DNA of 64,000 nt from Flammeovirgaceae bacterium UBA2338 (GCA_002344795.1 DDUM01000055.1:38026-102025), one strand, 5' to 3'; counted from the first letter of the stretch, positions 15,643-24,407 are shown. A program made the numbers and translations. Notes: a model not told the origin generated them from the letters alone.

Positions 15643-16200
15643 ATGTCACGAATAGGTAGAAATCCAGTACAAATTCCAAAGGGTGTGACCATCACATTTA
15701 ACGAAGGTGATCACAAAGTTTCTGTAAAAGGACCAAAAGGAGAGCTGCATCAGGTGCTTGATCCTGATTTTAAGATTAAGCAGGAGAATGCTGAGCTAAT
15801 AGTGGAGCGCCCTTCTGAGCAGAAAAGACACAAGGCAATGCATGGTCTATACCGCTCATTGATCGACAACATGGTGACCGGAGTAAATACAGGTTATAAG
15901 CGTCAGTTAGAATTGGTGGGTGTGGGTTTTAAAGTGAGTGCCCAGGGTAATGTGCTTGAATTGAATGTGGGTTATTCACATGCTATCTTTTTCGAAGTGC
16001 CTTCAGAATTGAAAGTGCAGGCGATTACAGAAAAGGGATCAAACCCTACGATAATTCTGGAAGGAATTGATAAGCAATTAATCGGTCAGATGGCGGCCAA
16101 GATAAAGTCATTTCGTAAGGTGGAGCCTTACAAAGGAAAAGGTATTCGTTACACGGGTGAGTTTATTCGCAGAAAAGCTGGTAAGGCTGCTTCTAAATAA
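15643..16200 (+). CDS. rplF: 50S ribosomal protein L6
   Basis: Near the sarcin-ricin loop at the factor-binding site. The 185 residues show two L6 repeats, with MSRIGRNPVQIPKGV at the start and VEPYKGKGIRYTGEFIRRKAGK at the end. It starts 12 bases after rpsH. Confidence 0.98.
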   Translation: MSRIGRNPVQIPKGVTITFNEGDHKVSVKGPKGELHQVLDPDFKIKQENAELIVERPSEQKRHKAMHGLYRSLIDNMVTGVNTGYKRQLELVGVGFKVSAQGNVLELNVGYSHAIFFEVPSELKVQAITEKGSNPTIILEGIDKQLIGQMAAKIKSFRKVEPYKGKGIRYTGEFIRRKAGKAASK

Positions 16201-16208
16201 TTATAAGT

Positions 16209-16565
16209 ATGGCTAACATAAAGTCTAAAGCAGATAGAAGGAAAAGATTAAAAATGGGTATCCGCAGAAAGGTGAAGGGTACCACAGAAAGACCACGTCT
16301 TTCCGTTTTTAGAAGTAATAAAGTGATTTATGCTCAGGTAATTGATGATACCAAGGGAATGACCCTTGCGGCATCATCTTCTGTAGAGCTGGATAAGAAA
16401 GGCGGAGTAAATTTGGAGATCTCTAAAAACGTAGGAAAGAAGGTAGCTGAGAAGGCGCTTGCTTCTGGTGTAAGCACCATCGTTTTCGATCGCAATGGTT
16501 CTTTGTATCACGGTAACATCAAAGCTTTGGCTGAAGGCGCCAGAGAAGGAGGTTTAAAATTTTAA
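16209..16565 (+). CDS. rplR: 50S ribosomal protein L18
   Basis: 5S rRNA-binding protein of the central protuberance. The 118 residues include the basic N-terminus KADRRKRLKMGIRRKVKG and RPRLSVFRSNKVIYAQVIDD, then the C-terminal YHGNIKALAEGAREGGL. Eight bases follow rplF, four precede rpsE. Confidence 0.98.
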   Translation: MANIKSKADRRKRLKMGIRRKVKGTTERPRLSVFRSNKVIYAQVIDDTKGMTLAASSSVELDKKGGVNLEISKNVGKKVAEKALASGVSTIVFDRNGSLYHGNIKALAEGAREGGLKF

Positions 16566-16569
16566 TTGA

Positions 16570-17088
16570 ATGACACAAAGTAACGTCAGCACGGTAAAGG
16601 CAAGTGAGATAGATCTTAAAGAAAAGGTCGTATCAATTCAGCGTGTAGCCAAGGTGGTGAAAGGTGGACGCAGGTTTAGCTTCTCTGCCATAGTGGTAGT
16701 GGGAGATGGAAACGGTGTAGTGGGCTACGGATTGGGTAAAGCCAATGAAGTAACAGACGCAATCACTAAAGGTATTGATGATGCCAAGAAACACCTGGTG
16801 AAAGTTCCTATTATCAAAGGCACTGTTCCCCATGAGTCAATTGGCAAGTTTGGTGGTGGTTTTGTATTGTTAAAACCAGCCTCTGCCGGTACGGGTGTTA
16901 TCGCTGGTGGTGCGATGCGTGCGGTACTTGAGAGTGCAGGCGTACATAATGTATTAGCAAAATCAAAAGGATCCTCCAATCCGCACAACGTGGTAAAGGC
17001 AACTTTCAAAGCGTTGACTGGAATGAGAGATCCGCATACGATTGCAAGGAATAGAGGAATTACCTTATCAAAGGTTTTCAACGGATAA
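16570..17088 (+). CDS. rpsE: 30S ribosomal protein S5
   Basis: Lines the mRNA entry and affects decoding fidelity. It has 172 residues with the double-stranded-RNA-binding-like N-domain (RVAKVVKGGRRFSFSAIVVV) and GYGLGKANEV, then the S5 C-domain (GAMRAVLESAGVHNVLAKS). Five bases separate it from the short rpmD. Confidence 0.98.
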   Translation: MTQSNVSTVKASEIDLKEKVVSIQRVAKVVKGGRRFSFSAIVVVGDGNGVVGYGLGKANEVTDAITKGIDDAKKHLVKVPIIKGTVPHESIGKFGGGFVLLKPASAGTGVIAGGAMRAVLESAGVHNVLAKSKGSSNPHNVVKATFKALTGMRDPHTIARNRGITLSKVFNG

Positions 17089-17093
17089 GAGAT

Positions 17094-17273
17094 ATGGCTA
17101 AAGTTAGAATTACTCAAAGAAAAAGCATGATCAAAAGGCCCGAAACACAGCAGTTGACGATCAAGTCGCTGGGGTTGGGCAGATTGAATAAGTCTGTAGA
17201 AGTGGAATACACTCCTCAGATTCAGGGCATGGTAAAGAAAGTGAGTCATTTGGTTAGCGTAACCGAGATATAA
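17094..17273 (+). CDS. rpmD: 50S ribosomal protein L30
   Basis: Short 59-residue frame between rpsE and rplO, translating as MAKVRITQRKSMIKRPETQQ and ending VKKVSHLVSVTEI. L30 typically has 58-60 residues, and the core TIKSLGLGRLNKSV is recognisable (usual form ALGLRKMNQTV). It is in its canonical position between S5 and L15, 5 bases after rpsE and 1 before rplO. Confidence 0.95.
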   Translation: MAKVRITQRKSMIKRPETQQLTIKSLGLGRLNKSVEVEYTPQIQGMVKKVSHLVSVTEI

Positions 17274-17274
17274 G

Positions 17275-17718
17275 ATGAAACTACACGAATTAAAACCAGC
17301 AAAAGGATCGACCAAAACGAATAAACGTTTGGGAAGAGGGCAGGGATTTGGCGGTAGTACTGCGGGCCGTGGACATAAAGGTGCACAGTCACGCTCTGGC
17401 TATAGCCGTAAGATTGGATTTGAAGGTGGTCAGATGCCCCTTCAAAGGCGCGTTCCTAAGTTTGGATTTACCAATAACAACAAGGTTTATTTTAAGTGTG
17501 TAAACCTGGATGCATTGGATGGTCTGGCAGAGAAAACTAAATCTTCTGAAATCAATATACAGTTGCTTATCGACAATGGCGTGGTAGGTAAGAAGGACAA
17601 GGTGAAAGTATTGGGAAGAGGAGAATTAAAAGCAAAGGTAAATGTAGAAGCACATGCATTTTCAGCAACCGCTATTAAGGCGATTGAAACTGCAGGTGGT
17701 AAAGCGACTAAAGTGTAA
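17275..17718 (+). CDS. rplO: 50S ribosomal protein L15
   Basis: Late-assembly large-subunit protein. The glycine- and arginine-rich N-terminal extension RLGRGQGFGGSTAGRGHKGAQSRSG is diagnostic. The 147-residue length is normal. It starts one base after rpmD and is followed by secY after 2 bases. Confidence 0.97.
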   Translation: MKLHELKPAKGSTKTNKRLGRGQGFGGSTAGRGHKGAQSRSGYSRKIGFEGGQMPLQRRVPKFGFTNNNKVYFKCVNLDALDGLAEKTKSSEINIQLLIDNGVVGKKDKVKVLGRGELKAKVNVEAHAFSATAIKAIETAGGKATKV

Positions 17719-17720
17719 CG

Positions 17721-19031
17721 ATGAAGAAATTCTTCACCACCATAAAGAATATTTTTGCGATAGAAGATCTTCGCGTTCGGATTTTAAATACGATCGGTTT
17801 CCTGATCATTTTCAGGTTGGGTTCGTATATAGTACTTCCGGGTGTGGATGCTAATCTATTGGCCGGTAATCAAGGTGGTATTTTCGATTTGCTGAATACT
17901 TTCCTTGGAGGCTCATTTAGCCGAGCTTCCATATTTGCATTGGGAATCATGCCGTATATCTCGGCTTCGATTGTGGTACAGCTACTTACTGTTGCGGTTC
18001 CTCACTTTACCAAAATGCAAAAGGAAGGTGATAGTGGAAGAAATAAGTTAAATCAATTTACGAGGGTACTGACAATTGCTATTACAGCAGCTCAGTCATA
18101 CGGCTATCTGAGAACTACTATTAATGCAGAGGCACTTACCAATCCTGGCATGTTCTGGATGGTTTCCTCGATTATCATTTTGATATCAGGCACAATGTTT
18201 TGTATGTGGCTGGGAGAGCGCATCACAGATAAAGGAATTGGTAACGGTATCAGTATGCTGATCATGATTGGTATTGTGTCACGTTTTCCGGCTGCAATCT
18301 GGCAGGAGATGGACGCCAAGGGAATGAACGGAGCCCTCCTTTTCATCATTGAATTGCTGGCCTTGTTCTTCGTGGTAGTGGGAGTGATCGCACTAACACA
18401 GGCAACCAGACGTATTCCTGTTCAGTACGCAAAACAGGTAGTGGGCAATAAGCTGTATGGAGGGAAAAGAGATTTTATTCCTTTAAAGCTGAACTCCGCA
18501 GGAGTAATGCCAATCATCTTTGCTCAGGCATTGATGTTTATCCCTCCTTTGTTGGCAGGGATTTGGCGCGACAGCGATTTGGGTGCTTATGTAGGGTCTA
18601 CTTTTGCTGACTTTACCTCATGGCAATACAATTTATTATTTGCTATCCTGATTCTGTTGTTTACATTTTTCTATACAGCAATCACGGTACCGACTAATGA
18701 TATTGCTGATAATTTGAAACGCAACGGTGGATTTGTTCCCGGCATAAAACCAGGAAAGCAAACCGCTGAGTTTATAGATGGTATTTTATCAAAGATTACT
18801 TTTCCAGGTGCAATCTTTCTGGCGATAGTGGCGATTCTTCCTGCATTTGCAGTAAGGGCTGGCGTTACGCAAAATTTTGCTCAATTCTACGGAGGTACTT
18901 CTCTTTTGATTTTGGTAGGTGTTGTTTTAGACACACTCCAGCAAATAGAGAGTTATCTGTTGATGAGGCATTATGAAGGAATGATGAAGTCGGGAAGAGT
19001 GAAAGGACGTTCTCAGTTTGCTGCGGCTTGA
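17721..19031 (+). CDS. secY: Preprotein translocase subunit SecY
   Basis: Channel-forming subunit of the SecYEG translocon in the inner membrane. The 436 residues show the ten expected hydrophobic helices, with the plug-region GGIFDLLNTFLGGSFSRASIFALGIMPYISASI, the cytosolic loop QATRRIPVQYAKQVVG and the C-terminal GTSLLILVGVVLDTLQQIES. It is placed within the spc operon, as in most bacteria. Confidence 0.98.
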   Translation: MKKFFTTIKNIFAIEDLRVRILNTIGFLIIFRLGSYIVLPGVDANLLAGNQGGIFDLLNTFLGGSFSRASIFALGIMPYISASIVVQLLTVAVPHFTKMQKEGDSGRNKLNQFTRVLTIAITAAQSYGYLRTTINAEALTNPGMFWMVSSIIILISGTMFCMWLGERITDKGIGNGISMLIMIGIVSRFPAAIWQEMDAKGMNGALLFIIELLALFFVVVGVIALTQATRRIPVQYAKQVVGNKLYGGKRDFIPLKLNSAGVMPIIFAQALMFIPPLLAGIWRDSDLGAYVGSTFADFTSWQYNLLFAILILLFTFFYTAITVPTNDIADNLKRNGGFVPGIKPGKQTAEFIDGILSKITFPGAIFLAIVAILPAFAVRAGVTQNFAQFYGGTSLLILVGVVLDTLQQIESYLLMRHYEGMMKSGRVKGRSQFAAA

Positions 19032-19037
19032 GTTTGA

Positions 19038-19832
19038 ATGATTCATTACAAGACGGCAGAGGATATTCAGGTAATTAAAGAGGGAGCTCAGATTTTAGGG
19101 CAAGCTCATGGGGAAGTAGCCAGGCTGGTAAAGCCGGGCGTCAAAACCAAAGACCTGGATAAAATCGCTGAAGAGTATATCAAGGATCATGGGGGCTCGC
19201 CTTCTTTTAAGGGTTACAATGGCTTTCCGGCAGCCTTGTGTATTTCTGTCAACGAGACAGTGGTTCACGGGTTTCCAAGTCAGTACGAATTGAAAGAGAC
19301 GGATGTAATTTCTGTTGATTGTGGTGTTTATTATAAAGACTTCCACAGCGACTCGGCTTATACTTATCCGTTGGAAGGCGTATCTCAGGAAGTACTTGAT
19401 CTACTGGATCGGACTTATGACTCGCTTTATCTTGGTATTGAACAAGCTAAAGTTGGAAATAGGATAGGAGAGATCAGTTTTGCAATACAGAGTTATGTGG
19501 AGCAATTCGGATACGGAGTGGTGAGAGAGTTGGTAGGTCATGGAGTAGGTAAAGATCTCCACGAAGACCCGGAAGTACCAAATTACGGAAAAAGGGGAAG
19601 AGGGGCAAAGATAAAAGCAGGGATGGTGTTCGCGATAGAACCGATGATCAACCTGGGGACGAAGAGTGTAGTCCAGGAAGACGATGGTTGGACAATACGG
19701 ACGGCCGACAGAAAGCCCTCAGCTCATTTTGAGCATACAGTGGCGGTATTAGAAGATAAAACAGAAGTCTTAACGACTCATAAGTATATAGAAGAAAATT
19801 ATAAGTATAAGTGGCGAAACAAAAGTCGATAG
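19038..19832 (+). CDS. map: Type I methionine aminopeptidase
   Basis: Removes the initiator methionine from nascent proteins. All five metal ligands are visible: Asp in SVDCG, Asp in FHSDSAYTY, His in GHGVGKDLHEDP, Glu in FAIEPMINLG and Glu in FEHTVAVLED. The 264 residues include a few more at the C-terminus than E. coli Map. The last 22 bases overlap the infA start. Confidence 0.97.
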   Translation: MIHYKTAEDIQVIKEGAQILGQAHGEVARLVKPGVKTKDLDKIAEEYIKDHGGSPSFKGYNGFPAALCISVNETVVHGFPSQYELKETDVISVDCGVYYKDFHSDSAYTYPLEGVSQEVLDLLDRTYDSLYLGIEQAKVGNRIGEISFAIQSYVEQFGYGVVRELVGHGVGKDLHEDPEVPNYGKRGRGAKIKAGMVFAIEPMINLGTKSVVQEDDGWTIRTADRKPSAHFEHTVAVLEDKTEVLTTHKYIEENYKYKWRNKSR

Positions 19833-20029
19833 AGCAAGACGGTACCATTTTGGAGGCGTTATCCAATGCGATGTTTCGTGTACAATTGGAAAACGGCCAT
19901 GAGGTACTGGCACATATTTCAGGAAAGATGAGGATGCACTACATCCGCATTCTGCCTGGAGACAAGGTGAAGCTTGAAATGTCGCCTTATGATTTAACAA
20001 AAGGAAGGATAACTTTTAGATATAAGTAA
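19811..20029 (+). CDS. infA: Translation initiation factor IF-1
   Basis: OB-fold factor that blocks the ribosomal A-site during initiation. At 72 residues it has the canonical length and sequence (AKQKSIEQDGTILEALSNAM, HISGKMRMHYIRILPGDKV). The start codon is GTG and lies inside the last codons of map in another frame. The IF-1 N-terminus aligns fully from this GTG and no ATG fits, so translation is probably coupled to map. Confidence 0.94.
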   Translation: MAKQKSIEQDGTILEALSNAMFRVQLENGHEVLAHISGKMRMHYIRILPGDKVKLEMSPYDLTKGRITFRYK

Positions 20030-20030
20030 A

Positions 20031-20147
20031 ATGAAGGTAAGAGCATCCATAAAGAAACGCAGTGCCGATTGCAAGCTGATAAGGCGCAATGGCAAATTGT
20101 ATGTGATTAACAAAAAGAATCCGAGATTTAAACAAAGACAAGGATAA
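20031..20147 (+). CDS. rpmJ: 50S ribosomal protein L36, zinc-free form
   Basis: Frame of 38 codons, MKVRASIKKRSADCKLIRRN and ending NPRFKQRQG, one base after infA and 2 before rpsM, the classical position. The usual ligands Cys11, Cys27 and His32/33 are replaced (Arg-Ser, Asn, Phe) and only the second cysteine remains. It therefore cannot form the zinc ribbon. The length is exactly that of standard L36. Confidence 0.95.
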   Translation: MKVRASIKKRSADCKLIRRNGKLYVINKKNPRFKQRQG

Positions 20148-20149
20148 TT

Positions 20150-20530
20150 ATGGCACGTATCGCTGGTGTAGATATTCCCGACAACAAAAGAGGAGAGATT
20201 AGTTTGACCTATATCTATGGTATTGGCCGTAGATCAGCTCAAAAAATTCTTGCTCAGGCAAACGTGGAATTAGATAAAAAGGTGAAGGATTGGAATGACG
20301 ATGAGTCGAATACCATTCGTGCCCTTATCGCAGAACAGTTTAAAATCGAAGGTGTGCTTAAGTCTGAAGTTCAGCTAAGCATTAAGCGATTGATGGATAT
20401 TGGATGTTACCGTGGTTTGAGGCACCGAAAGGGATTGCCTGTAAGAGGTCAGGGAACAAAGAACAACGCCCGTACACGCAAAGGAAAGCGTAAGACGGTA
20501 GCGAATAAGAAAAAGGCAGTTAAAGGTTAA
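20150..20530 (+). CDS. rpsM: 30S ribosomal protein S13
   Basis: Head protein contacting the P-site tRNA and subunit bridges. The 126 residues begin MARIAGVDIPDNKRGEISLTYIYGIGR and carry GCYRGLRHRKGLPVRGQGTKNNARTRKG at the C-terminal side. It starts 2 bases after rpmJ. Confidence 0.98.
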   Translation: MARIAGVDIPDNKRGEISLTYIYGIGRRSAQKILAQANVELDKKVKDWNDDESNTIRALIAEQFKIEGVLKSEVQLSIKRLMDIGCYRGLRHRKGLPVRGQGTKNNARTRKGKRKTVANKKKAVKG

Positions 20531-20548
20531 TAAGTAAATACTTTCCAA

Positions 20549-20944
20549 ATGGCTCAGGAAAAGAAAAAAGATAAAAGTAAAAAGCGGGTTGTTACTGTAG
20601 AGACAACTGGACAAATTCATATCCAGGCTACATTCAACAACATCATCATTTCCATTACTAATATGGCGGGTCAGGTAGTTTCCTGGGCATCTGCAGGTAA
20701 GATGGGCTTCAAAGGTTCTAAAAAGAATACACCTTATGCTGCACAAACAGCAGCACAGGAATGTGGCACCAAAGCCTATGAGTTGGGAATGCGCAAAGCT
20801 GAGGTATTTGTGAAAGGGCCGGGATCTGGTCGTGAATCTGCGATTCGTACACTTCAGGGTGTTGGAATAGAAATTTCTACCATTCGTGATGTTACTCCAT
20901 TGCCTCACAATGGTTGCCGTCCTCCAAAGAAAAGAAGAGTTTAA
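20549..20944 (+). CDS. rpsK: 30S ribosomal protein S11
   Basis: Platform protein interacting with S18/S21 and the mRNA exit. It has 131 residues with a lysine-rich N-terminus followed by GQIHIQATFNNIIISITN, SAGKMGFKGSKKNTPYAAQ and the C-terminal DVTPLPHNGCRPPKKRRV. The 18-base gap from rpsM has no promoter. Confidence 0.98.
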   Translation: MAQEKKKDKSKKRVVTVETTGQIHIQATFNNIIISITNMAGQVVSWASAGKMGFKGSKKNTPYAAQTAAQECGTKAYELGMRKAEVFVKGPGSGRESAIRTLQGVGIEISTIRDVTPLPHNGCRPPKKRRV

Positions 20945-20968
20945 TTTATTATAGAGCATAATCTAGCC

Positions 20969-21574
20969 ATGGCAAGATATACAGGTCCTAAAACAAAGAT
21001 TTCAAGAAGGTTCGGTGAGCCTATTCTGGGAGATAGCAAAGCGCTACAAAAGAAAGCCTATCCTCCAGGACAACACGGTAAGGGTAAAAGGCGCAAGCAA
21101 TCTGAATATTCTATTCAGTTGATTGAAAAGCAAAAGGCCAAATACATCTATGGTGTATTAGAGAAGCAGTTTGAAAATATATTCGATAAAGCAGCCCGGA
21201 AGAGTGGTGTTACAGGTGAAGTATTGCTTCAGATGCTGGAGTCAAGACTGGACAACACAGTGTATCGTTTGGGCATTGCCACCACACGCAGAACTGCACG
21301 TCAATTGGTTGTGCATAAGCACATTCTTGTAAATGGAGAGGTGGTAAACATTCCTTCGTATACACTGAAGCCGGGTGAGACCATTGAAGTAAGAGAAAAA
21401 TCCAAATCATTGGAGACAATTACAGATAGTCTGGCCGCTCATTCTACCAAAAGACACAGCTGGTTAGAGTGGGATGGTGGAGATATGGTGGGTAAATTCA
21501 TTACCCTTCCTCCCCGCGAAGATATTCCTGAGAATATCAATGAGCAGTTGATAGTCGAATTGTACTCCAAGTAA
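20969..21574 (+). CDS. rpsD: 30S ribosomal protein S4
   Basis: Primary 16S rRNA-binding protein; in E. coli it represses the alpha operon. The 201-residue product begins MARYTGPKTKISRRFGEP, lacks the N-terminal zinc cysteines, and holds an S4 RNA-binding domain at about 90-150 (LDNTVYRLGIATTRRTARQLVVHKH). It lies between rpsK and rpoA. Confidence 0.98.
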   Translation: MARYTGPKTKISRRFGEPILGDSKALQKKAYPPGQHGKGKRRKQSEYSIQLIEKQKAKYIYGVLEKQFENIFDKAARKSGVTGEVLLQMLESRLDNTVYRLGIATTRRTARQLVVHKHILVNGEVVNIPSYTLKPGETIEVREKSKSLETITDSLAAHSTKRHSWLEWDGGDMVGKFITLPPREDIPENINEQLIVELYSK

Positions 21575-21599
21575 TATTTAACATTAAATTAAATTACCT

Positions 21600-22589
21600 A
21601 TGTCAATATTAGCATTTCAAATGCCAGAAAAGGTTGTAATGGAGAAGTCCGATGATTTTCGCGGTCTTTTCACATTCAAACCACTGGAAAGAGGATACGG
21701 AGTAACGATTGGTAATGCATTGAGAAGAATCCTTCTTTCATCATTGGAAGGGTATGCCATTACAGGTATTAAGATTCCTGGTGTGTTGCATGAGTTCTCT
21801 ACGATAGAGGGTGTAGTTGAGGATGTTTCCGAAATCATTTTGAACCTGAAGCAGGTTCGTTTGAGGAAGAATTCAGATAATTTCGAAAGCAAAATCACCG
21901 TAAATATTAAAAAACAGAAGCAGTTTACCGCTGGTGATATTGCCAAGTTTACTTCTGGTTTTGATGTATTGAATCCTGATCACGTAATCTGTAATCTTGA
22001 CGAGTCGGCACAATTTGAAATTGAGTTAACGGTTGAGAAAGGTCGCGGATATTTACCTGCAGAGGAAAATAAGCCTACGGAACAACTATTTGGGTTTATT
22101 CCGATCGATGCCATTTTCACCCCAGTGAAAAATGTGAAATACAGTGTGGAGAACACCCGTGTGGAGCAAAAGACTGACTATGAAAAGTTGGTTCTCGATA
22201 TTGAAACGGACGGTTCTATCCATCCTGAAAAGGCATTGGAAGGAGCGGCCTTCATTTTAATTCAACATTTCCGTCTGTTTTCAGATAAGTCTATCGAACT
22301 GGAGACAGGAAAGGATAGTGAAATTGAGCAGGTGGATGAGGAGATGCTTCATATGAGGAAATTGTTGAAGACTGCTTTACATGATTTAGACCTTTCAGTG
22401 CGTGCATACAACTGTCTTAAAGCAGCTGATGTGAAGTCATTGGGAGATCTTGTAAGATTGGAGATCTCTGACATGATGAAGTTTAGAAATTTTGGGAAAA
22501 AATCACTAGCTGAATTAGAGCAGTTGGTGGCAGAGAAGAGCCTTACCTTCGGTATGGATCTTTCAAAATATAAATTAGAAGAGGACTAA
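21600..22589 (+). CDS. rpoA: DNA-directed RNA polymerase subunit alpha
   Basis: The assembly platform of RNA polymerase. The N-terminal domain carries PLERGYGVTIGNALRRILLSSLEG. The C-terminal domain (about 260-329; LSVRAYNCLKAADVKSLGDLV and NFGKKSLAELEQLV) forms the helix-hairpin-helix that contacts UP elements and activators. It has 329 residues, normal length, and overlaps rplQ by one base. Confidence 0.98.
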   Translation: MSILAFQMPEKVVMEKSDDFRGLFTFKPLERGYGVTIGNALRRILLSSLEGYAITGIKIPGVLHEFSTIEGVVEDVSEIILNLKQVRLRKNSDNFESKITVNIKKQKQFTAGDIAKFTSGFDVLNPDHVICNLDESAQFEIELTVEKGRGYLPAEENKPTEQLFGFIPIDAIFTPVKNVKYSVENTRVEQKTDYEKLVLDIETDGSIHPEKALEGAAFILIQHFRLFSDKSIELETGKDSEIEQVDEEMLHMRKLLKTALHDLDLSVRAYNCLKAADVKSLGDLVRLEISDMMKFRNFGKKSLAELEQLVAEKSLTFGMDLSKYKLEED

Positions 22590-23137
22590 TGAGACACGGG
22601 AAGAAATTTAATCACCTTGGCCGCCAGGCGGCTCACCGCCAGGCGTTGCTTTCCAATATGGCATCGTCATTGATTCTTAATAAAAGAATTACGACAACTG
22701 TTGCCAAAGCAAAAGCATTGAGAAAGTATGTTGAGCCATTGCTTACCAAATCAAAGACAGACACCACCCATTCGCGTAGAACTGTGTTTGCTTATCTTCA
22801 AAATAAGGAAACGGTATCTATGCTATTCGGAGAGGTTGCGTCACGCATTGCTGACCGCCCGGGTGGGTACACAAGAATTATTAAATTTGGCAGCTTGCGT
22901 CATGGTGATAATGCAGAGATGTGCCTTATGGAACTGGTAGACTTTAACGATATCTACAAGAAAGAGGGTGCTGAAAAGAAAGCGAAGACACGCAGAAGCC
23001 GCAGATCTAAGAAATCTGAGGATGCTGGTGCCGAAGTTGAAGCGGCTACAGCCGAAGCGCCAGAAGCTAAAGAAAAGCCTAAGAAAGCTGCTAAAAAGGC
23101 AGCTAAGAAGACCACAAAAAAGAAGGACGAAGAGTAG
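22589..23137 (+). CDS. rplQ: 50S ribosomal protein L17 with C-terminal extension
   Basis: The core (about 1-118) is canonical: MRHGKKFNHLGRQAAHRQAL and PGGYTRIIKFGSLRHGDNAEMCLMELVDF. From about 125 to 182 there is a Lys/Ala/Glu-rich low-complexity tail ending KKAAKKTTKKKDEE, similar to the L22 tail. Last gene of the operon, followed by a strong terminator 24 bases later. Confidence 0.97.
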   Translation: MRHGKKFNHLGRQAAHRQALLSNMASSLILNKRITTTVAKAKALRKYVEPLLTKSKTDTTHSRRTVFAYLQNKETVSMLFGEVASRIADRPGGYTRIIKFGSLRHGDNAEMCLMELVDFNDIYKKEGAEKKAKTRRSRRSKKSEDAGAEVEAATAEAPEAKEKPKKAAKKAAKKTTKKKDEE

Positions 23138-23160
23138 TGATTTGTCTAAATAATATCGAA

Positions 23161-23194
23161 AAGGGATCAGTGTTCATTGCTGATCCCTTTTTTT
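23161..23194 (+). terminator. Rho-independent terminator of the ribosomal operon
   Basis: A perfect 10-base stem AAGGGATCAG/CTGATCCCTT (23161-23170 with 23180-23189), a 9-base loop and a run of eight T residues (23187-23194). It lies 24 bases after the rplQ stop. Confidence 0.93.
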
Positions 23195-23257
23195 ATGCCC
23201 TGTCATTTCACAAGGAAATTTTATCCAATATATTCCAAGATCAAATTCCAAACGGGT

Positions 23258-23265
23258 TATTTTTG
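23258..23265 (+). promoter_or_regulatory. Candidate -7 element of the carA promoter
   Basis: TATTTTTG matches TAnnTTTG and is followed by C as in the other promoters here. It lies 18 bases before the carA ATG, so the leader would be very short. No convincing TTTG is found at the -33 distance. Confidence 0.45.
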
Positions 23266-23282
23266 CCAAACCAAACCACACA

Positions 23283-24407
23283 ATGAGCTCAACCAACAAA
23301 GCATACTTACTTTTAGCAGACGGACTTTTAATTGAAGGAAAAGCAATAGGAAAAAGGGGGACATCTGGAGGAGAGATTTGCTTTAATACGGGAATGACGG
23401 GTTATCAGGAAATCTACACTGATCCTTCCTATTATGGTCAGATTGTAGTGAACACTACGTCACACATCGGCAACTATGGTGCTTTGGATGCTGAACAGGA
23501 GTCGGACACTCCAAAAATAAAAGGGTTGGTCGTCAATGAATTTTCGGCTGATTACAGCAGAAAGACGGCAACCGAGAGTCTTCAGCAATATTTGGAGAAA
23601 CACAATGTGGTTGGAATTTCAGGTATTGATACCCGTAAGTTGGTACGCCATATTCGCAGCAAAGGTGCGATGAATGCTATTATTTCATCAGAACTAGAAC
23701 CTGAGGAACTAAAGAAAGAGCTGAACAATGTGCCCTCAATGGATGGTTTGGAACTGGCATCAATTGTGAGTACAAAGAAACCATACTTTGAAGGTGATAG
23801 TAATTCGCCCTTTAAAGTGGCGGTGCTTGATGTAGGTGTCAAAAAAAGTATTCTTACCCATCTGGCGGCAAGAGGGTGCTACCTACAGGTATTTCCTGCC
23901 AAAACTCCTTATGCTGAAATGGAGAAGTGGAATCCTGATGGTTTTTTTGTCTCTAATGGGCCTGGTGATCCTGCTACCATGGACTATGGTATCACTACTG
24001 TTAAAGAAATGATGAACTCAGGCAAACCTATTTTTGGAATTTGTCTGGGGCATCAATTGCTGGCATTGGCCAATGGCATTTCCACCTATAAAATGCATCA
24101 TGGCCATCGTGGATTAAATCATCCCGTGAAGAACTTGATTTCTGGTTTGGGTGAGATGACCTCTCAGAATCATGGATTTGCCGTAAGTGAGAAAGATATT
24201 GAAAAGAATAAAAATGTAGAAGTGACGCATATTCATCTCAATGATAAAACCATTATGGGGTTGAGTGTAAAATCAAAAAACGCATTCTCAGTTCAATACC
24301 ATCCGGAAGCATCTCCAGGGCCACATGATTCGCGGTATTTGTTTGATCAGTTTGTTGAGATGATAAAACAAAATCAACTTTCTGAAGTTGATTCTTCAAA
24401 GATTTAA
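23283..24407 (+). CDS. carA: Carbamoyl-phosphate synthase small subunit
   Basis: Glutamine amidotransferase subunit that feeds ammonia to CarB for arginine and pyrimidine synthesis. It has 374 residues: an N-terminal CPSase_sm_chain domain (GTSGGEICFNTGMTGYQEIYTDPSY) and a class I GATase domain with nucleophile Cys254 in FGICLGHQ and the catalytic His/Glu pair in QYHPEASPGP. carB is not adjacent. The last codons and stop lie inside the left inverted repeat of the four-helix-bundle cassette. Confidence 0.97.
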   Translation: MSSTNKAYLLLADGLLIEGKAIGKRGTSGGEICFNTGMTGYQEIYTDPSYYGQIVVNTTSHIGNYGALDAEQESDTPKIKGLVVNEFSADYSRKTATESLQQYLEKHNVVGISGIDTRKLVRHIRSKGAMNAIISSELEPEELKKELNNVPSMDGLELASIVSTKKPYFEGDSNSPFKVAVLDVGVKKSILTHLAARGCYLQVFPAKTPYAEMEKWNPDGFFVSNGPGDPATMDYGITTVKEMMNSGKPIFGICLGHQLLALANGISTYKMHHGHRGLNHPVKNLISGLGEMTSQNHGFAVSEKDIEKNKNVEVTHIHLNDKTIMGLSVKSKNAFSVQYHPEASPGPHDSRYLFDQFVEMIKQNQLSEVDSSKI

